In this document: positions 1 to 4,604 of the stretch, piece after piece | Layout of the letters: each line of letters begins with the position of its first letter | Numbering within the stretch: position 1 is the first letter of the stretch | Assembly (NCBI GenBank): GCA_003450555.1 | Contig: DMFQ01000463.1 | Coordinates: 25,565 to 33,995, forward strand | Direction: 5' to 3' | DNA length: 8,431 bases | Source of the DNA: Ktedonobacter sp. | Lineage (GTDB): Bacteria; Chloroflexota; Ktedonobacteria; Ktedonobacterales; Ktedonobacteraceae | Program-made: the position numbers and the translations under genes | Notes under the pieces: generated by a model | Database searches by the model: none | What the model was told of the DNA's origin: nothing | What the model saw: the letters and a program-made list of their open reading frames with translations, nothing else

Positions 1-35
1 TGGTCTAACCGGTATAGATCGTTTCTCTTATCTTA

Positions 36-52
36 GTACATGTAGCATGTAC
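36..52. other. Perfect inverted repeat downstream of the btuF-like gene
   Basis: GTACATG-tag-CATGTAC is a perfect inverted repeat with 7-bp arms and a 3-nt loop. It sits about 45 nt past the stop of the minus-strand binding-protein gene. Neither side has a T-run, so it is a poor intrinsic terminator. It could be a processing hairpin or a site belonging to a gene beyond the window edge. Reading on along the minus strand to position 1, I see no open reading frame with a convincing start. Confidence 0.25.
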
Positions 53-97
53 GCAAGCTTTCACACCTCCGCATACACGAAGCATGCTATGCTATCA

Positions 98-1093
98 CTA
101 TATAGTGCCAGTACAAATCGGCGGCAACGCCGTGCTGAACTTCTCGGGATGGACAAGCTGAGCAAGACACTGCAGTCCTTGTACCAGCCGTGGACCAGGA
201 CGCCCGATGAGATTCGAGTTGAGACGGTAGACATGATGGGATTGTACTGCTGCAATGCCACTCCAATTCGGGCGTTTGAAAACAGCAGCGACATTCCCAC
301 CGTACTGCGGATCTTCGGTGAGTACGATGTACTGCGGGTTGGCGCTGATAACCGCTTCGTCAGTCACCTGTGGGAATCCTCCTCCACTACTATTACTGTG
401 GAAGATATCGCTGGCGTTTGCGTCCTGTATCAGTTCATCGCCAAAGGAGCCACCGCCAAAGACGTAGGGTTTGCCAGGTGTACTGTAATCAGCCTCGATC
501 ATAACCTTGGGCATGGAAGTCCCTGCGACGGCGGCCTTCACCTGGTTGATCTGTTGCTGCAAATTCGTGACTTCGCTGGTAGCAGTATTCTGGGTAAAAG
601 TAAGACGTCCCACCACCGCTATTTCCTGGAGCATTTGCGTCAGGTTGGCGGAGGGCAGATCTACGACATGCAAGCCAAGGTTGACGAGTTGCGCGTCATA
701 CTGTTTCGTATCGGCACCATAACTCAGCACAAGATCGGGCTTGAGCGAGACGATCCGCTCGACATTGTACTTGCCGTTGACATCCGAAACTTTGGGAAGG
801 GATGTCAGGTCTGCGGGATAGTTAGTGTAGAAGTCGATCCCCACGACTTTGCTATCCAGGTTCAATGAGCCAAGTATCTCGCTGGTAGTAGGTACAAGGG
901 AGATTATTCGCTGTGGGGCCGTTTTCGGATAGACGACGGGCGTTCCATAGGCGTCTAACGCAACAGGGGTTGGCGTCGCTGTCGCATTGGAACTGGTCGA
1001 AGATGTCGGTGTCTGTCCGCACGCTGCCAACAAGACAAGGAACGAGAGTAGGAGTGTTGTAAAAAGACGTGTTGAGATGACATGAGAGCGCAT
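98..1093 (-). CDS. btuF: Corrinoid (B12) ABC transporter substrate-binding lipoprotein, BtuF-like
   Basis: This 331-residue extracytoplasmic solute-binding protein belongs to the BtuF/FhuD class (Peripla_BP_2 fold). Residues 1-24 form a lipoprotein signal with a positive start, a hydrophobic core and the lipobox LAAC, with Cys25 as the lipidation site. A Ser/Thr/Asn/Pro-rich tether follows to about residue 45. The N-lobe begins near 'PQRIISLVPTTSEIL' (60-74), and 'VERIVSLKPDLVLSYG' (111-126) is typical of the class. The C-lobe includes 'GGGSFGDELIQDANASDIF' (213-231). The ATG is preceded by GGAGG with 9 nt spacing. The class also binds siderophores and heme, but the cobalamin riboswitch in its leader argues for cobalamin or a precursor. 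Permease and ATPase genes are not visible; they may lie beyond position 1 or elsewhere. Confidence 0.88.
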   Translation of the reverse strand: MRSHVISTRLFTTLLLSFLVLLAACGQTPTSSTSSNATATPTPVALDAYGTPVVYPKTAPQRIISLVPTTSEILGSLNLDSKVVGIDFYTNYPADLTSLPKVSDVNGKYNVERIVSLKPDLVLSYGADTKQYDAQLVNLGLHVVDLPSANLTQMLQEIAVVGRLTFTQNTATSEVTNLQQQINQVKAAVAGTSMPKVMIEADYSTPGKPYVFGGGSFGDELIQDANASDIFHSNSSGGGFPQVTDEAVISANPQYIVLTEDPQYGGNVAAVFKRPNWSGIAAVQSHHVYRLNSNLIGRPGPRLVQGLQCLAQLVHPEKFSTALPPICTGTI

Positions 1094-1102
1094 CAGCTTT
1101 TA

Positions 1103-1107
1103 CCTCC
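1103..1107 (-). promoter_or_regulatory. Shine-Dalgarno site of the btuF-like gene, candidate riboswitch target
   Basis: GGAGG lies 9 nt upstream of the ATG and supports that start. The seven bases GUCUCGG (1112 to 1106 on the minus-strand RNA) run into the first two Gs of this site. They are perfectly complementary to CCGAGAC at 1220-1214 in the same leader, so a helix between them would partly hide the ribosome-binding site. The complementarity is seen; the regulatory use is inferred. Confidence 0.6.
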
Positions 1108-1184
1108 GAGACTTTCTAACGTCTGCAAGTCACCTCGCGTGGGTCGGATGGAGATCAACCAAAGACAGGTACTGGCAAATTCCG

Positions 1185-1199
1185 CGAAGCACTGCTTCA
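1185..1199. repeat. Leader palindrome copy 2 (TGAAGCAGTGCTTCG on minus)
   Basis: This is a 13-bp perfect palindrome core, GAAGCA-C-TGCTTC on the plus strand, inside the btuF leader between the riboswitch aptamer and the start codon. It is one of three near-identical 15-mers in the window; the others are at 1271-1285 and 4498-4512. Its centre is 86 bp from the neighbouring copy. It could be a protein-binding site or an RNA hairpin. Confidence 0.5.
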
Positions 1200-1270
1200 C
1201 TGAGGCTGAAAATGTCTCGGCAGCTCGCTCCTCATAACGCGAAGGAACATGAGCCAGGCGACTTCTTGTA

Positions 1271-1285
1271 TGAAGCAGCGCTTCA
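1271..1285. repeat. Leader palindrome copy 1 (TGAAGCGCTGCTTCA on minus)
   Basis: This copy has the arms TGAAGC and GCTTCA and lies in the btuF leader just after the B12 aptamer. It differs from the 4498-4512 copy at one base and from the 1185-1199 copy at two. Confidence 0.5.
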
Positions 1286-1310
1286 CCACATAAGTCGTCA
1301 TCATACACAC

Positions 1311-1539
1311 CGGGCAGGTCTCCTGACTTCTGGCTACAAACGTTCTCCACCTGGCCTTCCCACCTGAAAGTAAGATGCTTTGCTGCTTGCTTTCAACGCA
1401 GTGGCTTTGTTCAACGAGTATCTTTACAATGTTGCCGAAGATATTCGAGGAGATAAATTACTTGCCAGTTACAGTAGCGCGACTGTGTCGGAGTTCCACC
1501 GACTTCCCTATTCTGCCTGATTTTGCTTCAGGCCACCCG
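1311..1539 (-). ncRNA. Cobalamin (B12) riboswitch aptamer
   Basis: All major conserved blocks of the AdoCbl/cobalamin riboswitch class appear in order on the minus strand. First is the P2 hairpin with arms CCTGA and TCAGG (about 1514-1533). Next is GGGAA followed by the P4 hairpin GTCGG-TGGAACT-CCGAC (1508-1487). GCGCTACTGTAA follows at 1480-1469, then GCCACTG (1405-1399), GGGAAGGC (1361-1354) and the B12 box AGCCAGAAG...GACCTGCC (1335-1313). Outer P1 can close through CGGG (1539-1536) with CCCG (1314-1311). The aptamer starts about 25 nt after the expected transcription start. It should repress the downstream binding-protein gene when cobalamin is plentiful. No U-tract terminator is visible between aptamer and gene, so control of translation is the likelier mechanism. 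Confidence 0.95.
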
Positions 1540-1571
1540 ATGTAAACAGCTAAATCGCTGTTGTTGTGGGT

Positions 1572-1601
1572 AGTATACGCAGGGCTGTTCTCTATTGTCA
1601 A
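1572..1601 (-). promoter_or_regulatory. Sigma-70-type promoter for the B12 riboswitch and btuF-like gene
   Basis: On the minus strand, -35 TTGACA (1601-1596) is followed after 18 bp by -10 TATACT (1577-1572). Transcription should begin near 1565, just upstream of riboswitch P1. A small inverted repeat, AACAGC-N6-GCTGTT (1545-1562), lies at the start of the transcript. Confidence 0.8.
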
Positions 1602-1647
1602 CCGGGCTATGCGCATCACGCCGCCGAGCTACTGAACTTATGGACAG

Positions 1648-1676
1648 TTGACAAGAGGGGTACCGAGGATGATATT
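1648..1676 (+). promoter_or_regulatory. Promoter of the flavin reductase / uracil-DNA glycosylase operon
   Basis: -35 TTGACA (1648-1653) is followed after 17 bp by GATATT (1671-1676), a 4/6 match to TATAAT. It is arranged back to back with the B12 promoter; the two -35 boxes are 46 bp apart. The -10 box and the expected start site lie within the palindrome at 1672-1689. Confidence 0.55.
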
Positions 1677-1689
1677 ACTATAGTAATAT
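1672..1689. promoter_or_regulatory. 18-bp perfect palindrome, candidate operator
   Basis: ATATTACTATAGTAATAT is a perfect inverted repeat with no spacer. It covers the -10 region and expected start of the flavin reductase promoter, where a dimeric repressor would block RNA polymerase. No regulator gene is in the window to pair with it. Confidence 0.5.
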
Positions 1690-1736
1690 AGCTTCTGACG
1701 CGCCGCAATTGCGTCCGATCAAAGGACATTTTATAC

Positions 1737-2336
1737 ATGACAATTGATAGAGATTTTTTCCGGCAGGTTGCTGGCCAATTTGCAACGGGAATCACCGTCG
1801 TCACAACGCAAAGTCAAGGAATTCTCGCGGGTTTAACAGTGAATGCATTCTGCTCGGTCTCCCTCGACCCACCTTTAGTACTGGTGTGCGTCGATCTCAC
1901 CAGCAATACCCTTCCCTCTATTCGTGAAAGCGGAATATTTGCAATCAATATGCTCACCTCTGATCAGGAGTATCTCTCACAATGTTTTGCCACTTCTACG
2001 GAAGATCGCTACGAACATTTCTGCCACGCGAGCTTCCATACAGCCGCGACCAGTTCACCGATCATTGACGGCTGCCTGGCTTTTCTCGATACCCGCGTAG
2101 TAGCTGAATATCCTGGTGGCGATCATGTCATATTTCTAAGCGAGGTTGTGGCAATAGGCACAGATGGACAGATTGCCTTTGCCAACGAGGAAGATACACT
2201 CCACGCAACCATCCTTGATAGTGCAGAAAACGTAGACGGCGCCAAAACCGGTGAAGAGAAAATACCTCTTGCTTATTATCGTGGGAAATACCGCCATCTC
2301 GCTTGTGACTATCTCAAACCTAGCCTGGCAAAATGA
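1737..2336 (+). CDS. Flavin reductase family protein (FMN-binding split barrel, HpaC-like)
   Basis: This 199-residue protein should use NAD(P)H to reduce free or bound flavin, either to supply a monooxygenase or to reduce another acceptor. It carries the usual family blocks in order. These are 'FRQVAGQFATGITVVTT' (8-24), 'GLTVNAFCSVSLDPPLVLVCVD' (32-53), 'FAINML' (68-73), the GDH motif (128-130) and a C-terminal 'PLAYYRGKYR' (177-186). Length is normal, with no signal peptide. AAAGGA 10 nt before the ATG supports the start. The stop overlaps the next gene's start (ATGA), so the two are translationally coupled. No monooxygenase partner is nearby. The divergent neighbour is controlled by a B12 riboswitch, and the CobR corrinoid reductases belong to this fold, so a corrinoid substrate is possible but unproven. 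Confidence 0.9.
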   Translation: MTIDRDFFRQVAGQFATGITVVTTQSQGILAGLTVNAFCSVSLDPPLVLVCVDLTSNTLPSIRESGIFAINMLTSDQEYLSQCFATSTEDRYEHFCHASFHTAATSSPIIDGCLAFLDTRVVAEYPGGDHVIFLSEVVAIGTDGQIAFANEEDTLHATILDSAENVDGAKTGEEKIPLAYYRGKYRHLACDYLKPSLAK

Positions 2337-2956
2337 CAACAATTTCGAACAGAGATCAAGAAGCTGCGATTACTTCGCTCCAACAGCGTATCCTGTCATG
2401 CCGCCTCTGCCAGCAACATGGCTATATTCAAGTAGCTCAGCCGATTGTCAGTGGTCGCGCCAGTGACCGCATCCTAGTTATCGGACAGGCCCCCGGGCAT
2501 CGCTCTATCACCAACAACCTTCCCTTCAGCGGCCCTGGTGGCGGCATCCTACAAAAGTGGCTTGAGCAAGCTGGTTTCCCAGGGGGCTATTTGCATGAAC
2601 ATACCTATCTTAGTTCTTTGACGCGCTGTGATCCGGGACGCAATCCAAGGGGCAATGGCGATCGACGACCCTCTCCACAGGAAGTGGCTCTCTGCCGACC
2701 ATTTTTAGAGGAAGAGATCAGGCTCTTACGACCAAAGGTTATCTTGCTGGTAGGCACGATGGCCATTGAGGCGTTTTTTGGCAAAGTAAGATTAGAGGAT
2801 GTGATTGGCACTTTTCAGGAACGAGATGAGATGCTGCTCTTACCGCTTCCTCATCCATCAGGAGTCAGTCGTTGGCTGAATGAGCCTGCGCATCAGAAGC
2901 TACATCAACAGGCACTGAAACTGCTTTCAACGTGGAGAGACGAGTTCGCGTTGTAG
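2333..2956 (+). CDS. Uracil-DNA glycosylase family protein with predicted 4Fe-4S cluster
   Basis: This 207-residue protein is in the UDG superfamily (COG1573), related to the Fe-S families 4 and 5. Those enzymes excise uracil and related damaged bases from DNA. Four cysteines, C23 and C26 (CxxC), C99 and C121, match the cluster-ligand pattern. Motif 1 is GQAPG (51-55) followed by 'LPFSGPGGGIL' (63-73), and motif 2 is 'HPSGVSRWLN' (174-183). Classical family 4 has GE(A/G)PG with acidic residues after it and HPSA. Here Gln replaces Glu, 'HRSI' replaces the acidic stretch, and HPSG extends into SRWLN. I therefore expect a distinct subgroup whose base specificity cannot be read from sequence. The gene overlaps the flavin reductase by 4 bp and depends on coupling, as no separate promoter is evident. 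Confidence 0.85.
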   Translation: MTTISNRDQEAAITSLQQRILSCRLCQQHGYIQVAQPIVSGRASDRILVIGQAPGHRSITNNLPFSGPGGGILQKWLEQAGFPGGYLHEHTYLSSLTRCDPGRNPRGNGDRRPSPQEVALCRPFLEEEIRLLRPKVILLVGTMAIEAFFGKVRLEDVIGTFQERDEMLLLPLPHPSGVSRWLNEPAHQKLHQQALKLLSTWRDEFAL

Positions 2957-2959
2957 CGC

Positions 2960-2984
2960 GGACAACCATAAAGGTCGGTCGTCC
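2960..2984. terminator. Weak shared hairpin between convergent genes
   Basis: GGACAACC (2960-2967) and GGTCGTCC (2977-2984) form an 8-bp stem. In the minus-strand RNA it is complete with one G-U pair; in the plus-strand RNA it has one A-C mismatch. It occupies nearly all of the 30-bp gap between the converging stops at 2956 and 2987. Neither side has a T-tract, so it is only a possible bidirectional terminator. Confidence 0.35.
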
Positions 2985-2986
2985 AG

Positions 2987-3427
2987 CTAACTCGAAGCGG
3001 TAGAGGTTTCATTGGACAGAGCGGGATAATGGGCCTCGTCCGCCTTTTTGTGCATATGATAGTCATGTACGCCCTTTTTTAGGGTGCCAAGGGCAAGAGT
3101 AGCACAGGTCGGACGTGTCATAACCAACTCGCGCCCAAGTTCCTCCATGAGGTCCTCGAAGCTCATTTGTTCGACCTCTTCCGCTGTTTTCCCCTGCGTA
3201 ATTTCTGTAACATAGGAAGCGGCAGCGCGGCTGATTGTGCAGCCCTCACCTTCCCAATTCACTGCTTCCAGTTTGCCATCTTTATCGAAGCGAGCATGCA
3301 TTGTGATGACATCGGCACAACCAGGATTGCCGCCACTGAGGCTGACATCGGGATGATCCAATGGGCCGGTGTTGCGGGGATTATCATAATGATCCATCAA
3401 AAATTCGATGGCTTCTTGGCGATCCAT
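2987..3427 (-). CDS. sufU: Fe-S cluster assembly scaffold, IscU/SufU (NifU N-terminal) family
   Basis: This 146-residue cytosolic scaffold or sulfur-acceptor protein should accept persulfide sulfur from a cysteine desulfurase. The start is placed at the ATG at 3427, preceded by GGAG 9 nt upstream ('MDRQEAIEFLMDHYDNPRN'), rather than the in-frame ATG at 3484. Conserved ligands are C37 and D39 in NPGCAD, C63 in EGEGCTIS, and C108 in RPTCATLA. The R-x-x-CATLA block resembles SufU, but C63 to C108 spacing is 45 residues, close to E. coli IscU (63 to 106). In B. subtilis SufU the equivalent spacing is 66 to 128. The SufU-specific insertion therefore appears to be absent. A sulfurtransferase gene lies 110 bp upstream on the same strand; no sufS/iscS is visible. 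The symbol is provisional. Confidence 0.85.
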   Translation of the reverse strand: MDRQEAIEFLMDHYDNPRNTGPLDHPDVSLSGGNPGCADVITMHARFDKDGKLEAVNWEGEGCTISRAAASYVTEITQGKTAEEVEQMSFEDLMEELGRELVMTRPTCATLALGTLKKGVHDYHMHKKADEAHYPALSNETSTASS

Positions 3428-3537
3428 AGTAATTTTCTCCACCAGAGAGTACGAGTAAGACAGAGTAGGCGCGAGAAACTGCACCTGCCTCTGTCAATAG
3501 TATACGTCTTTCAAATGATCTGTAGTAATCTCAGTAG

Positions 3538-4422
3538 CTATGGCTTCTCGATGGGGGCTTTGACCAGGTTGCCCCACTCGGTCCATGAGCCGTCATAGTT
3601 ACGTACACGTGGATACCCCAACAAATGTGTCAGCACAAACCACGTATGGGCTGAACGCTCGCCTATGCGGCAATAGGAAATGATATCTTTATCAGGAGTC
3701 ATTTCCCGACTCACATAGAGCTGGCGCAGATCTTCAGGAGACTTGAAGGTACCATCGGAATTGGCAGCCATGGCCCAGGGAATACTCTTCGCGCCTGGAA
3801 TGTGTCCACCACGCGTCGCGCCCTCTTGCGGATAATTGACCATGTGTAGTAACTCACCACTATATTCCTGGGGGGAACGTACATCGATCAGACCGCGGCC
3901 AGGATTTTTGAGTCCGTTGAAAACGTCGTCGCGAAAGGCGCGTATAGACTCATCCATGGCCTGTGCGTGATACGTTGTAGCGGCAAAATGGGGAATCTCT
4001 TTCGTCATTGGACGCTGCTCCGACTCCCACTTTAGCCGTCCACCATTCATGATCTTCATATTCCTGTGGCCATACATAGAGAATAGCCAGAACGTGTAAC
4101 ACGCATACCAGTTGTTCTTGTCGCCAAAGAGGATGATGGTGGTATCATTGCTGACGCCCCAACGGCTCATCAGCTCCTCGAAGCCCTTCTGGTTTACGAA
4201 GTCACGCGTTACCGGGTCCTGCACATCGACATGCCAGTCAAGTTTAACTGCGCCCGGCAGGTGACCAACTTCATATAACAATACATCTTCGTCAGCCTCG
4301 ATCAGGCGAATTTGAGGATCGTTAAGATGGTCAGCGACCCAGCTTGTCTCAACCAATACCTCTGGATGAGTGTAACCAGAAGTAGCACTCATACCGGAGG
4401 TCGCGGATTCTGTTCCAGACAT
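3538..4422 (-). CDS. Thiosulfate / 3-mercaptopyruvate sulfurtransferase (two rhodanese domains)
   Basis: This 294-residue cytosolic enzyme should transfer sulfane sulfur from thiosulfate or 3-mercaptopyruvate to cyanide or thiol acceptors via a Cys persulfide. The N-terminal rhodanese domain (about 22-140) lacks the active Cys. It includes '[18 protein letters not shown]' (53-70) and '[17 protein letters not shown]' (103-119). The C-terminal catalytic domain (about 165-290) has '[13 protein letters not shown]' (178-190), '[12 protein letters not shown]' (205-216) and the active loop CRIGERS starting at Cys251. This loop is characteristic of the actinobacterial CysA/SseA-type enzymes. The start at 4422 is chosen because GGGAGGA lies 8 nt upstream; an in-frame ATG at 4467 has no such support. 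The first 16 residues are a Ser/Thr/Gly-rich tail with a repeated SATSG. The neighbouring Fe-S scaffold suggests a role in sulfur supply. Confidence 0.92.
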   Translation of the reverse strand: MSGTESATSGMSATSGYTHPEVLVETSWVADHLNDPQIRLIEADEDVLLYEVGHLPGAVKLDWHVDVQDPVTRDFVNQKGFEELMSRWGVSNDTTIILFGDKNNWYACYTFWLFSMYGHRNMKIMNGGRLKWESEQRPMTKEIPHFAATTYHAQAMDESIRAFRDDVFNGLKNPGRGLIDVRSPQEYSGELLHMVNYPQEGATRGGHIPGAKSIPWAMAANSDGTFKSPEDLRQLYVSREMTPDKDIISYCRIGERSAHTWFVLTHLLGYPRVRNYDGSWTEWGNLVKAPIEKP

Positions 4423-4497
4423 TTGTAGTGTCCTCCCTAAAATAGATACAATAGTGTATTCACTCACCCGCTATCAGCAGATAGGGGTGGTATGCCA

Positions 4498-4512
4498 TGA
4501 AGCAGTGCTTCA
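4498..4512. repeat. Leader palindrome copy 3 (TGAAGCACTGCTTCA on minus)
   Basis: The core lies in a larger 17-bp perfect palindrome, ATGAAGCA-G-TGCTTCAT (4497-4513). It sits about 75 bp before the sulfurtransferase start codon and about 25 nt after the predicted transcription start. Two near-identical 15-mers lie in the btuF leader (1185-1199 and 1271-1285). I found no other copies by eye. Confidence 0.55.
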
Positions 4513-4542
4513 TTAAAAGATAACAAAGTTGATCTGCTTTAT

Positions 4543-4571
4543 ATTCTACTAGCTGACTCGGAATTAAGCAA
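4543..4571 (-). promoter_or_regulatory. Promoter of the sulfurtransferase gene
   Basis: On the minus strand, TTGCTT (4571-4566) is followed after exactly 17 bp by TAGAAT (4548-4543). This places the start site near 4536 and gives an approximately 114-nt leader that contains the 4497-4513 palindrome. No second good promoter is visible before the scaffold gene, so the two genes may share this one. Confidence 0.5.
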
Positions 4572-4604
4572 GTGGGTAAATGGAACAATGGAACAAAGAA
4601 ACAC

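Noticed and set aside
47..868. 273-codon open frame on the plus strand
   Set aside because: It lies entirely antisense to the BtuF-like gene, has no recognisable motif, and its protein reads as a shadow of the other strand.
1093..1350. 85-codon open frame on the minus strand ending in TGATG at the btuF start
   Set aside because: It starts at a GTG inside the B12 aptamer between conserved elements, so the open frame is most likely incidental. The protein has odd composition and no family match. The stop-start overlap is suggestive, but no internal ATG with a ribosome site supports a leader peptide.
3428..3537. Possible promoter directly upstream of the Fe-S scaffold gene
   Set aside because: A TTGACA (3497-3492) has no -10 box at proper distance, and the TATACT (3504-3499) has no acceptable -35. 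The two boxes are also in the wrong order to work together.
4423..4467. Upstream in-frame start for the sulfurtransferase
   Set aside because: The extra 15 residues are not family-like and the ATG at 4467 lacks a Shine-Dalgarno, while 4422 has GGGAGGA at 8 nt.
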